Assembly: GCF_000621605.1 (NCBI RefSeq)
Contig: NZ_JHXX01000001.1
Location: 1,116,001-1,180,000, forward strand
Direction of reading: 5' to 3'
Source of the DNA: Butyrivibrio sp. MC2021
GTDB lineage: Bacteria; Bacillota; Clostridia; Lachnospirales; Lachnospiraceae
DNA length: 64,000 bases
Program-made: the position numbers and the translations under genes
The notes under the pieces: generated by a model
Databases searched by the model: none
Told to the model about the DNA's origin: nothing
The model's input: only the letters and a program-made list of their open reading frames with translations
Shown here: piece after piece, positions 35,629 through 44,142 of the stretch
Layout: every line of letters starts with the position of its first letter
How positions within the stretch are numbered: position 1 is the first letter of the stretch

Positions 35629-35955
35629 CTACTCGATAAATCTTTCAATGACATCCTTGGTCAGCTGCCACTCTTCACATTTTTCCCTGTAATAAACCCG
35701 TCCTGCCTCGGTTATCCGATAATAGGTCCGGCGCTTGCCGTTCTCAGCTTCCTGACTGAAGGAGGTGATATAACCGTTCTTCTCAAGTCTTGTGAAAGCC
35801 GAATAAAGCGTCGTCTCCTTGATCAGATACTTCTCATCGGAAAGAGCCTTGATATTCTTGGATATCTCATATCCGTAGGAGGGCTCCTGAAGCAGGAAAT
35901 ACAGGATAATCGTGTCGTTGTAGCCTCTGATCACATCGCTACTAATCTCCTGCAT
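35629..35955 (-). CDS. PadR family transcriptional regulator
   Basis: 108 residues, a full-length small PadR protein. The winged helix is clear: YFLLQEPSYGYEISKNIK, KETTLYSAFTRLEKNGYI and the wing KRRTYYRITEAG. These proteins are dimeric repressors that often control their own operon with a membrane partner. The downstream HAAS gene is that partner. An array of TACTACG-type palindromes covers its promoter, which supports autoregulation. Confidence 0.92.
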   Translation of the reverse strand: MQEISSDVIRGYNDTIILYFLLQEPSYGYEISKNIKALSDEKYLIKETTLYSAFTRLEKNGYITSFSQEAENGKRRTYYRITEAGRVYYREKCEEWQLTKDVIERFIE

Positions 35956-35990
35956 AGCTTTATTTCCTTTTCTGTGAATTTTATTTATTT

Positions 35991-36059
35991 TACTACGACA
36001 AACATACTACGTCACTCGTACTACGTCTGTCATAGTAAAAATATAATACGACTGTCGTA
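35991..36059. promoter_or_regulatory. PadR operator array
   Basis: Several copies of TACTACG and its complement are packed here: TACTACGACA (35991-36000), TACTACG (36005-36011), an inverted pair TACTACG-N5-CATAGTA (36019-36037) and a perfect palindrome TACGAC-T-GTCGTA (36047-36059). The last lies within the promoter spacer and the others cover the transcription start and early leader, a layout suited to cooperative repression. Confidence 0.7.
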
Positions 36060-36068
36060 GTATGTCAA
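36040..36068 (-). promoter_or_regulatory. Promoter of the padR operon
   Basis: On the minus strand TTGACA (36068-36063) and TATATT (36045-36040) have a 17-base spacer that contains the palindrome TACGACAGTCGTA. This is a strong consensus promoter for the PadR/HAAS pair. Confidence 0.8.
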
Positions 36069-36099
36069 CACTTTTTTATTCGCGTTCTTTTCTGCGAAC

Positions 36100-36137
36100 A
36101 AAAACACCCCGCAGAGTGCGTAGACTCTGCGGGGTGT
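36100..36137 (-). terminator. Terminator after the heptad-repeat lipoprotein gene
   Basis: Fourteen-base arms ACACCCCGCAGAGT and ACTCTGCGGGGTGT with a six-base loop, followed on the minus strand by TTTTTGTTCGC. It sits only 20 bases after the stop at 36157 and directly upstream of the padR promoter. Confidence 0.9.
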
Positions 36138-36156
36138 GCCCCCAATACATATCGAA

Positions 36157-39100
36157 TTAAAGTGATTTGATACTGTCTGTCTTGATGATGAACTTAACTG
36201 AACTGTCCTCATCCTTGGATGCTCCGCCGAAGGAGGTGTAATCCTTACCTGCCTCCTGGATTGCGGTGATCCTGTCAGCAAATTCTGTCAGGTCTCCGTC
36301 GAAAGCATCATAGAGCTTCTGGATACCTTCCTGGTCGAACTTGAGCATTCCCTCAAGGAGTTCCTGTACGCCGTCATCAAGCTTGATGGCACCGTCGTTG
36401 AGTTGTGAAACGCCGTCATTCAACTCTGCTGCGCCATCGGAAAGCTTCTTGGCACCGTCTGAAAGATCTCCTGCTCCGGAATTGAGCTTCTGAGCGCCTT
36501 CGTCCAGCTTTACAGCACCCTCTGAAAGCTTAACTGCTCCGTCGTTGACCTTAACTGTTCCGTCTGAAAGCTTGCCTGCTCCGTCGTTGAGCTTGGAAGC
36601 ACCGTCTGATAACTTGCCTGCTCCTGCGTGTACCTGGCTTACGCCCTGGGATAACTTCTTTGCTCCTGCGTCAACTGTAGCTGCGCCCTCAGAGAGCTTG
36701 TTTGCTCCTGTGTTAAGAGCCTCGGCTCCGTCTGCTATCTTCTTGGCACCGGCAACAAGTGTGCCTGCACCGGTTGAAAGCTTGTCATTGTTGGAAACAA
36801 GTGTCTTTGTTCCCTCAGAGAGCTGAGTAGCACCGGCGGAAAGAGTTCCAAGGCCTGTGTTAAGCTCCTTGGCTCCGCCATACAGTGTCTTGATTCCCTC
36901 AGCCATCTTGCCGTTTCCTGCTGCCACCTGCTCAGCGCCGCTCTTAAGGTCCTGAAGATCCTTAAGTGTAGCCTCGCTGAAATCAACGGAGTTAAGAGTC
37001 TCAAGGGTTTCTCCCAGAATTTTAACTGAAGCCTTAGCTGCTCCGTATACTCCTGAGTAAGTTGCAATTTTCTGAATAAGTACAGTTGTCTCCGCTGTCT
37101 TAGCCTTGGTCTGCTCCTCTACCTGGGCAAGGATTGCTGCCTTGGTCTTCTCACTGGCCTCTGCTGCAGCCTTCTGGGCAGCTTCCTTGATCATTGCCTG
37201 AAGCTCTTCCATGGTAAGAGTTACTGTTCCGGCGTTCTCGTTGCCTGCGCCGCCGTTTCCATTATTTACATCATCTGTTGCACCGTTGTCACCGGTATTT
37301 GTATTATCTTCGGTGTTTCCGTTATCTTCTGTGCTGCCGGTGTTACCTGCATCTGCATTGTCACCGGTATTACCTGCGCCTGCGTTGTCACCGTCATTGT
37401 CTTCGGTATTACCGTTTCCTGCTTCATCTCCGTCATTGGAGGTTTCATCTGTATTCTCAGTGCTGCCGGTATTTGAAGCATCATCTGCGGAAGCATCATC
37501 TGCGGAAGCATCATCTGTGGAAGCATCATCTGAAGAATCATCAGGCTCTGCTGTGAGAACTCCGCTCTGGGCTGTAACTACAAGCTCCTCGCCGTTCTCT
37601 TCCTGAGTTACTGATCCGCTGTTTGACTGCATAAGAGCAGCAAGGCCTGCGTCTCTGATATCTATAGCTGTTGCAGCATCTGCAATCTTACCGTCGGAAA
37701 GAACATACAGTGCCTTAACTACTGTTTCACTGCACTCCGCATTGCCCTCAAGGAATGCCTTTGCAAGGCTGAATGCCTGATACTGCTGGCTGATCTCCTG
37801 CTTCTTGGCCATAAGACCACTGAGAGCGGATAACTTATTTACAACCTCTGTCACACCGGCGCTGACCTGAGCTGAGCCTGTGGCAAGGGCTGCTGCACTG
37901 TTGACGATATCAGCCTGGTCCATTCCTGCCATGAGCTTGTCTGAACCGGCCTTGGCGTTTCCTGCGCCGGTTGCGAGAGCCTCAGCTCCCTCCTGGATTT
38001 TCTTGGTGGCAGCCAGGTAATCCCCAAGTCCGCCGTAAAGTGTATCTCCGCCTGCTGAAAGGGTCTTACTTCCCTCTGCCAGGTTCTTTGTTCCGGTTGC
38101 CAGTTCTTTGCTTCCATTGGCCAGCTGGGTTGTTCCGTTTGCAAGGTCCTTGCTTCCGGTCTCAAGCTGGGCTGTTCCGTTTGCCAGCTCCTTGCTTCCG
38201 CTTGCCAGCTGTGATGCTCCGTTTGCCAGCTCCTTGCTTCCGTCAGTCAGCTGTGCTGTTCCGCCTGCCAGCTCCTTGCTTCCGCTTGCCAGCTGTGAGC
38301 TTCCGTTTGCCAGTTCTCCTGTGCCCTGGGCCAGAGTCTTGGTTCCGTCGTATAAAGTTACGCTTCCGTCAGCCAGCTGCTGTGAACCGTCATAGAGCTT
38401 TGAAACGCCTTCTCTTAAATCACTTGTTCCGTCCTTAAGAGTTCTGCTGCCATCCACCAGCTTGTCAGAGCCGTCCTTAAGCTCTCCCATGTCATCCTTA
38501 AGGTCATTTATCTTGTCAGAGCCTGTGATCTCTGACATTCCAAAATCTGAAAGGATATCTGAGCTTGCCATGGTGATGGTCATTCCAAGTTCGAAGTCAT
38601 TTACATCTGCAGTAACTTCAAAGTGATCTGAAAGCTTATCCTCGATCATTCCTTCTGAATCAAGCTCTTCCCACTTCTCATCGCTGATATCAAGGCTCTC
38701 CTTAAGTCCCGGAACTGCAACACCCATAACTACGATGTTGCCTCCATCTGAGATAACCTTACCGTTGGAAACCTCAACATTGCTGAACTTATCTGAATCA
38801 AGCATCATTCCTGATACCATGGCAAAAGGTGTATATACCTCAAAATCCTTGCCATCTACATTGACGATCTGCTTGTCCTTATTCTCATAGTCAAAACGGA
38901 TGGTTACTTTTCCGCTCTTTCCAGCCAGCTCCTCAGGAGAAATCTCTTTTCCGTCCAGGGTGTAGCTGATCTTCATCTTAACGGGAAGCTCCTTATCGGT
39001 GGTTCCCTGATAGTAGATATCTGAACCTTCAGCGTCCCAGGTAACTGTTCCGTCTCCGTTCTCGGTGTAGGTCTCTGAGCCCTTGACGTTTACAATGTTC

Positions 39101-39417
39101 TGAAGCTGTGTGGAATCCTTGAGCTCCTGTGAAGTCTCTGCATTCTTAAGCCACTCGCTTACGATGACATCCCCAACTTCTCCGTTGGCATTGGCTGTAA
39201 CATAAACTGTCTCAATCTTGCCCGCGTCTGAAGTAACTGCTCCTGCCTTGTTGGCAACTGTTACTATGGTGTTCTCAAGGGCCTTGTCCCGGGCTGATTC
39301 CTGAGTGATTGCTGCTGTTGTATCTGTGGCTGTGGTGGCGCCGCAGGCAACGGTCATAACTGCCAGCATAGCTGCCATAACAACTGTTAAAGTTTTCATA
39401 AGATTCTTTCTGATCAT
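36157..39417 (-). CDS. Heptad-repeat lipoprotein, partner of the MMPL transporter
   Basis: 1086 residues; GAGGAG before ATG 39417. A lipoprotein signal (MTVAC, Cys25) leads to a folded region (about 40-300). Two long blocks of seven-residue repeats of the form L-x-x-G-x-x-x follow: about 305-460 (LANGSKELANG-like units) and about 835-1025 (KLSDGAKKLNDG-like units), together over 40 repeats. Between them lie a helical part and an acidic low-complexity stretch (about 625-735, Asp/Asn/Thr/Gly-rich). Repeats of this kind occur in YhgE/Pip-like and MMPL-linked proteins and should form very long helices, possibly a wall-spanning arm. It is 50 bases downstream of the transporter gene. Confidence 0.85.
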   Translation of the reverse strand: MIRKNLMKTLTVVMAAMLAVMTVACGATTATDTTAAITQESARDKALENTIVTVANKAGAVTSDAGKIETVYVTANANGEVGDVIVSEWLKNAETSQELKDSTQLQNIVNVKGSETYTENGDGTVTWDAEGSDIYYQGTTDKELPVKMKISYTLDGKEISPEELAGKSGKVTIRFDYENKDKQIVNVDGKDFEVYTPFAMVSGMMLDSDKFSNVEVSNGKVISDGGNIVVMGVAVPGLKESLDISDEKWEELDSEGMIEDKLSDHFEVTADVNDFELGMTITMASSDILSDFGMSEITGSDKINDLKDDMGELKDGSDKLVDGSRTLKDGTSDLREGVSKLYDGSQQLADGSVTLYDGTKTLAQGTGELANGSSQLASGSKELAGGTAQLTDGSKELANGASQLASGSKELANGTAQLETGSKDLANGTTQLANGSKELATGTKNLAEGSKTLSAGGDTLYGGLGDYLAATKKIQEGAEALATGAGNAKAGSDKLMAGMDQADIVNSAAALATGSAQVSAGVTEVVNKLSALSGLMAKKQEISQQYQAFSLAKAFLEGNAECSETVVKALYVLSDGKIADAATAIDIRDAGLAALMQSNSGSVTQEENGEELVVTAQSGVLTAEPDDSSDDASTDDASADDASADDASNTGSTENTDETSNDGDEAGNGNTEDNDGDNAGAGNTGDNADAGNTGSTEDNGNTEDNTNTGDNGATDDVNNGNGGAGNENAGTVTLTMEELQAMIKEAAQKAAAEASEKTKAAILAQVEEQTKAKTAETTVLIQKIATYSGVYGAAKASVKILGETLETLNSVDFSEATLKDLQDLKSGAEQVAAGNGKMAEGIKTLYGGAKELNTGLGTLSAGATQLSEGTKTLVSNNDKLSTGAGTLVAGAKKIADGAEALNTGANKLSEGAATVDAGAKKLSQGVSQVHAGAGKLSDGASKLNDGAGKLSDGTVKVNDGAVKLSEGAVKLDEGAQKLNSGAGDLSDGAKKLSDGAAELNDGVSQLNDGAIKLDDGVQELLEGMLKFDQEGIQKLYDAFDGDLTEFADRITAIQEAGKDYTSFGGASKDEDSSVKFIIKTDSIKSL
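37475..37534. repeat. Four tandem 15-base repeats in the acidic linker
   Basis: Units of GAAGCATCATCTGCG begin at 37475, 37490, 37505 and 37520; the first two are identical and the last two differ at their 3' ends. They encode repeated Asp-Asp-Ala-Ser and can expand or contract in frame. Confidence 0.85.
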
Positions 39418-39467
39418 AGTTCTCCTCTTTTCCTATGTAACATTTACATATATGTATTTATGAAAAA

Positions 39468-41591
39468 TCAGGCAACCTTGTGTCTGTGAATAAAACCGAT
39501 GTGATGGTGATCGTCAGAACTCTTTTCATCGGAAAGATGCATTCCGAAGGTGGTCTTAACAATGAGTCCGTCGAAGATCATATACATTGCAGGAAGCACC
39601 AGAAGTACGGTAAACATACTGATGATGGCGCCTCTCGCCATGAGGTTACAAAGTGATCCGATCATATCGATGCTGGATATAAGTCCAACTCCGAAGGTAG
39701 CTGCAAAAAAGCTAAGGGCACTTACAATTACTGACTTCATGCTGGTTGTAAGGGCAATTCGGGTGGCTTCCTTCTTGTTGTGGCCGCTGTTTCTCTCATT
39801 CAGGTATCTGGTGGTCATGAGGATCGCATAGTCAACGGTGGCACCCAGCTGAATGGTTCCGATAACAACGGAAGAAATGAAAGGTATTGTTGTATGGGTG
39901 TAATAGGGAAGACCCATATTTACAAAGATCGCAAACTCAATTACTGAAACCAGGATAAAAGGAAGACTGGCTGACTTAAGTACAAAGGCAATGATGAGGA
40001 ATACCAGTCCGATGGAAACGAAGTTAACAACCTGGAAGTCGTGATTGGTGATATTGATAAGGTCCTTGGTACAGGGCGCCTCACCTACAACCATGGCCTT
40101 GGGATCATAGCTTTTAACTATTCTGTCCACCTCAGTTATCTGAGCATTAATCTCGTCGGAAGCTATCTTATAATCTGTGGTCAAAAGAACCATCTTCCAC
40201 TGGTCACTCTCAAGATCTGAAAGAAGATCATCGGGGATGAACTCTCTTGGGAAAGCAGGTCCTATGATGGAATCTGTGCCCAGAACCGAAAGGATTCCGT
40301 CGGTATCCTTAAGCTCTTTTATCATCTGATTCATGGAAGCTGTATCAAGGTTCCTATCAACCAGGAGCATGTAGGCTGAGTTCATTTCAAATTTCTCATC
40401 AACCTCATTGGCACCCTTGACACTGTCCAGGGAATCCGGCAGGGTCTGGGTCAGGTCGTAGTAAACACTGGTGTGGTTGTTTCCGTAAACCGCCGGAGTG
40501 ATAAGGATAAGGAAGATCAAGAAAAATACCAGGTAATGCTTAGCCACAAAGTTAGGAATCTTCACGAATTCAGGCATCAGTGGTTTATGTCTTGTCTTCT
40601 CAATAAGCTTGTAAAAAACAAGGATCATGCTGGGAAGGATTGTTACACAGCCGATAACTCCGAATACAACGCCCTTTGCCATTACAACACCAAGGTCAAG
40701 GCCCAGTGTAAAGCTCATGAACATAAGAGCAATGAAGCCCGCAACTGTTGTAATTGAACTTCCGATAACCGACTGGAAGGTGGCTGTGATGGCATTGGCC
40801 ATAGCCTCATTCTTGTCATCATTTTTTTCAAGTTCTTCCTGGAAGCTGTGCCAGAGGAAGATTGAGTAGTCCAGAGTAACCCCCAGCTGAAGCACTGCAC
40901 TCAGGGACTGGGTGATAAAGGATATCTCTCCCTTAAACACATTGGTTCCCATGTTGTAAACAATAGCCATTCCTATACTAAGAAGGAAGAAAAGCGGGAT
41001 CAGGTAGGAATCCATTGTCAGTGAAAGAACGATAACTGCAAGAAGAACTGCAATTCCTACATAAATAGGTGTCTCCTTCATGGCCAGGTTCTTGGTATCA
41101 GTAACAATGGCGCTCATACCGCTCATAAAGCACTGCTTATCGGAAATCCTTCTGATCTCTTCGATGGCATCCATGGTTCCGTCGGAGGAGGTTCCCTCGT
41201 CGAATACCACAAACATCATGGTGGCATCTCCGCTGTTAAAGGCCTCATATACATCCTTTGGAATCATCTCCATAGGAACTGAAATATCAAGAACCGAGTC
41301 ATACCAGAGAACGTTGGCAACGTGGTCCACATTTTCTATCCTGGCCTTAAGGGCTGCCACATCCTTCTCCTCCATGCCCTCTGCCACATACAGAACAAAG
41401 GAGCCGGTTCCGAACTGATCCAGAAGTATATCCTGTCCCTTCATGGTCTCAATATCCTTAGGTAAATAAGTAAGGATATCGTAGTTAACTCTCGTATTGA
41501 AGTAACCGATTGCAGACGGAATCAGCAATGCGAAGGCTACTATCAATATGATGTACCTCAGTTTTACGATTAGTTGTGATAGTTTTTTCAT
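39468..41591 (-). CDS. MMPL/RND family transporter
   Basis: 707 residues with about twelve membrane spans in two equal halves. Each half has a first span followed by a large external loop (about 35-165 and 370-500) and then five spans (LGVTLDYSIFLWHSFQEELE and LGATVDYAILMTTRYLNERN mark the central helices with their charge-relay Asp). This is the MMPL class of RND proteins, which in Gram-positives exports lipids or hydrophobic compounds. The C terminus is rich in His (DDHHHIGFIHRHK), which is unusual and might bind metal. It is divergent from a TetR gene, whose operators cover the shared promoter region. Confidence 0.93.
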   Translation of the reverse strand: MKKLSQLIVKLRYIILIVAFALLIPSAIGYFNTRVNYDILTYLPKDIETMKGQDILLDQFGTGSFVLYVAEGMEEKDVAALKARIENVDHVANVLWYDSVLDISVPMEMIPKDVYEAFNSGDATMMFVVFDEGTSSDGTMDAIEEIRRISDKQCFMSGMSAIVTDTKNLAMKETPIYVGIAVLLAVIVLSLTMDSYLIPLFFLLSIGMAIVYNMGTNVFKGEISFITQSLSAVLQLGVTLDYSIFLWHSFQEELEKNDDKNEAMANAITATFQSVIGSSITTVAGFIALMFMSFTLGLDLGVVMAKGVVFGVIGCVTILPSMILVFYKLIEKTRHKPLMPEFVKIPNFVAKHYLVFFLIFLILITPAVYGNNHTSVYYDLTQTLPDSLDSVKGANEVDEKFEMNSAYMLLVDRNLDTASMNQMIKELKDTDGILSVLGTDSIIGPAFPREFIPDDLLSDLESDQWKMVLLTTDYKIASDEINAQITEVDRIVKSYDPKAMVVGEAPCTKDLINITNHDFQVVNFVSIGLVFLIIAFVLKSASLPFILVSVIEFAIFVNMGLPYYTHTTIPFISSVVIGTIQLGATVDYAILMTTRYLNERNSGHNKKEATRIALTTSMKSVIVSALSFFAATFGVGLISSIDMIGSLCNLMARGAIISMFTVLLVLPAMYMIFDGLIVKTTFGMHLSDEKSSDDHHHIGFIHRHKVA

Positions 41592-41620
41592 AGCTCTGCC
41601 TCTTTTTTGAAATTTAAACT

Positions 41621-41633
41621 TGACTATTGGTCA
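41621..41633. promoter_or_regulatory. TetR operator, proximal copy
   Basis: TGACT-ATT-GGTCA, one mismatch from a perfect palindrome. It lies just after the expected start of MMPL transcription and 41 bases from the second copy, about four helical turns. Confidence 0.6.
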
Positions 41634-41646
41634 GTTTCTATAGTAT

Positions 41647-41675
41647 GGTATATCACGTTAATGACCGTTGGTCAA
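41647..41675 (-). promoter_or_regulatory. Promoter of the MMPL operon
   Basis: On the minus strand TTGACC (41675-41670) and TATACC (41652-41647) with 17 bases between. The -35 box is part of the distal TetR operator. Confidence 0.55.
41662..41674. promoter_or_regulatory. TetR operator, distal copy
   Basis: A perfect palindrome TGACC-GTT-GGTCA that covers the -35 box of the MMPL promoter, matching the proximal copy at 10 of 13 or more positions. Confidence 0.65.
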
Positions 41676-41694
41676 TATTATTTTTAAAAAAACA

Positions 41695-41722
41695 TTTCAA
41701 AAATACGTAAAACTGATATAAT
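41695..41722 (+). promoter_or_regulatory. Promoter of the TetR gene
   Basis: TTTCAA (41695-41700) and TATAAT (41717-41722) with a 16-base spacer; a perfect -10 box but a modest -35. It starts beyond the two operators, so repression of its own gene may be partial. Confidence 0.5.
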
Positions 41723-41750
41723 AAATGTATAATTATGAGGAAATTAAAAT

Positions 41751-42353
41751 ATGGGAAAAGCAGAACAAAACAAAAAAATTAAAATGGATAACCTGTTAAA
41801 CACCTCTTTTGAGCTGTTTACCTCCAAGGGTCTGAACAAGACCTCTATATCTGACATTGTAGAGAAAGCAGGCGTTGCCAAGGGAACCTTTTATCTGTAT
41901 TTCAAGGACAAATACGATATAAGGAACCGTCTTATTGCCCACAAGTCGAGTCTTCTGTTCATGCAGGCATACAAGGCCCTTCAGGAAGCCGCTATTGAGG
42001 GCTTTGTGGACAGGATAATCTTTATAATGGATTACGTTCTTGACGAGCTGGCAGCCAATAAAGGTCTTCTTGCATTTATATACAAAGATCTCAGTTGGGC
42101 AGTGTTCAAAAAAGCGTTAACAACCCCTATAAGCAGTGATGATGTGGACTTTGAAGAGGTCTACAGAAAAATGTTGGAAGAATCCGGGTTCGAATTCAGA
42201 GATCCTGAGGTAATGCTTTTCCTCATTATTGAGCTGGTGGGCTCAGCGGGCTACAGTTCTATAATGTACAACGATCCCGTCTCCCTCGAGGAGCTTAAAC
42301 CTCATCTGGAACCCACTGTAAGAAGTATTATCCAGCAGCACATAGTCAAGTAA
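41751..42353 (+). CDS. TetR/AcrR family regulator
   Basis: 200 residues; GAGG lies upstream of ATG 41751. The helix-turn-helix (about 12-58) reads LLNTSFELFTSKGLNKTSIS then VAKGTFYLYFKDKYDIRN, typical of TetR. The C-terminal helical domain is the ligand pocket and is not recognisable. It is divergent from the MMPL transporter operon and two near-identical palindromes lie between them, so it probably represses export until a hydrophobic inducer is bound. Confidence 0.92.
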   Translation: MGKAEQNKKIKMDNLLNTSFELFTSKGLNKTSISDIVEKAGVAKGTFYLYFKDKYDIRNRLIAHKSSLLFMQAYKALQEAAIEGFVDRIIFIMDYVLDELAANKGLLAFIYKDLSWAVFKKALTTPISSDDVDFEEVYRKMLEESGFEFRDPEVMLFLIIELVGSAGYSSIMYNDPVSLEELKPHLEPTVRSIIQQHIVK

Positions 42354-42383
42354 AAAATGCATTTTTATAAATCATTAAAAAAT

Positions 42384-42427
42384 AATAAACTAGCGGAAAA
42401 ATAAAATTCTTTTTCCGCTAGTTTATT
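42384..42427. terminator. Bidirectional terminator between TetR and phosphorylase genes
   Basis: Eighteen-base perfect arms (42384-42401 and 42410-42427, core AAACTAGCGGAAAAA) with an eight-base loop, and T-rich exits on both strands. Confidence 0.88.
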
Positions 42428-42460
42428 TTGGTTTATATATAAATATGCAAATAGAGCTGA

Positions 42461-44122
42461 TTAAGTGGTGATCTCAAAGCTGTAATCACTAAAGTCAGCC
42501 TTGAGAACAGCCTTGTTTTCGCCATTGGTCCATGCGAAGGTCATCACTGTGCCATCCACATCCACCTTGAGGTCTGCGTCAAAGCCAAAGGCCGGATTGG
42601 TATTTCTGAAGGTTAAGAGCTCCAGCTGCTTCTTAACCACATCCTTCTTCATGGCTTCTTCTATATCCTCAAGACTTAAGTTGGTCCTGTTGATCTCCTT
42701 GTGGCCGCCTGCTCCGGCGCGCTTAACTGCTTCATGGTCATTCTTTCCTGCGAAGAGGTCCAGATACCATACCTGGGGCTTACCGGGCATAAACATCTGA
42801 ATGGCTCTTGCAAAGAGCATCTTCTTGTCATCCTCACCCAGAGCGCTGTAATAGGTGGCATTTACCTGATAGTACATGTTCTTGGCTCCGTGAAGATCCT
42901 TTACGAATCCGCCGCGGCCAACGATGGTATCGATCATCTTCTGGATATCTTCCTCAGGGAGGATTCCCTTCAGGTCAAGAAGCGGGATTCCGTCGTGGCA
43001 GCCCAGCATGTTAACTACTCTTATCTTCTTTTCCTGGATCTCCTCGGCCCACTTCTTAAGCAGTTCTCCGGACTTGCTCTCTATAGCGTAGATAAGAAGT
43101 CCCGGAAGGAAGAAGTCATAGGTCATGTAGCCCTTATTCGCCACAACCTCATAGATCTTCTCACTGTAGCTGGCGTGGATCTCGGGAAGAAGTGAAACAC
43201 CGAACTCATCCGCAAGCTTTTTTACCTTTTCAAGAACATCCCAGGTATCGGGCTCATTCAGGAAGTTCTTCTTGCCGGGTTCCTTGGGAGCATAGGCAAA
43301 GGCGTCCAGTCTTACGATCCTTGCGCCGTAGCCTGACAGGCTCTTCAAGGTGTTTCTGTAGTGCTCCCAGACAAGGTCTGACTTGATATTAAGATCCATC
43401 TGGCCAAGATAGCGTCTTCCTGACTCCAGGAAGTCCACAGTCTTGTCCTTGTATTTCTCATAGCCTGTAAAATCTATCTCTGAAGGCTTCTTGCCCTCAT
43501 CCAGCGCCTTGCAGACTCTCTCGGAAAGTCTCTGGGCTGAAAGATACTGAATATCCATTACCCCCATAAGATCCTGGGCGTCGGGGCGCTTGTACTGAAC
43601 CTCCTGATAGAAGGTGTTCCAGTAAGGAATATCCTTGCCGTCGGGCATTCTCACCATAAGGATGGGAAGTCCCGGCTTTCTGAAAAACATGTCCTTGATA
43701 TACTCCTGCCTGGGCTGGATATACCCTTCCGGAGTCATGTCTCCGCAGCCCTCCCAGAACTTGTTCCAGTTGATAAAAAAGTCTGCGTATTTGGACTTCT
43801 CACCGTTTTTTACAAGGTCCTGAAACTGGGGTGAAAGAACAGAAGCGTGGTTCAGGATAAAATCAAGCTTAAGGTCGATTCCAAGATCTCCCAGAGCATC
43901 GATGTCCTCTTTGCTTCCAAGCTCCTCATTGATACCGTAGTCAATTACGGAAAAGCCTCTGTCCAGATCGGTGTTGAAGATACTGGGCAGAATGTAAAAG
44001 GACTGAAAAACGTCCTCAAATTCCTTTTTGGAAAGAACAGAAACAATGTCCTTCAGAGTGCCGCCCATGCTGTCAGGATAAGCATTGAGCATAGGTCCGT
44101 TATCCACAAATTTTTTACTCAT
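42461..44122 (-). CDS. Sucrose phosphorylase family enzyme (GH13_18)
   Basis: 553 residues; ATG 44122 with AGGAGG five bases before it. Family marks: PMLNAYPDSMGG at the start, RLDAFAY (nucleophile Asp273), LPEIHASYS (acid Glu314), GCHDGIPLLDLKG (Asp377) and YYQVNATYYSALG. The enzyme splits an alpha-glucoside with phosphate to give glucose 1-phosphate. The residue before PGLP in RKPGLP (Lys149) is Arg in the Bifidobacterium sucrose phosphorylase as I recall it, where it touches fructose, so the acceptor may differ; GH13_18 also holds glucosylglycerate and sucrose 6'-phosphate phosphorylases. No signal peptide. It is 20 bases downstream of a P-loop kinase. Confidence 0.9.
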   Translation of the reverse strand: MSKKFVDNGPMLNAYPDSMGGTLKDIVSVLSKKEFEDVFQSFYILPSIFNTDLDRGFSVIDYGINEELGSKEDIDALGDLGIDLKLDFILNHASVLSPQFQDLVKNGEKSKYADFFINWNKFWEGCGDMTPEGYIQPRQEYIKDMFFRKPGLPILMVRMPDGKDIPYWNTFYQEVQYKRPDAQDLMGVMDIQYLSAQRLSERVCKALDEGKKPSEIDFTGYEKYKDKTVDFLESGRRYLGQMDLNIKSDLVWEHYRNTLKSLSGYGARIVRLDAFAYAPKEPGKKNFLNEPDTWDVLEKVKKLADEFGVSLLPEIHASYSEKIYEVVANKGYMTYDFFLPGLLIYAIESKSGELLKKWAEEIQEKKIRVVNMLGCHDGIPLLDLKGILPEEDIQKMIDTIVGRGGFVKDLHGAKNMYYQVNATYYSALGEDDKKMLFARAIQMFMPGKPQVWYLDLFAGKNDHEAVKRAGAGGHKEINRTNLSLEDIEEAMKKDVVKKQLELLTFRNTNPAFGFDADLKVDVDGTVMTFAWTNGENKAVLKADFSDYSFEITT

Positions 44123-44142
44123 TGTCACCTCCTGATAACCTG

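Noticed and set aside
37211-38438. Long open frames on the plus strand inside the heptad-repeat gene
   Set aside because: They are by-products of the repetitive codons; their translations are low-complexity and lack ribosome sites.
36345-38490. CRISPR-like array suggested by many short repeats
   Set aside because: The repeats are 21-base coding units without constant spacers and keep the reading frame of a lipoprotein.
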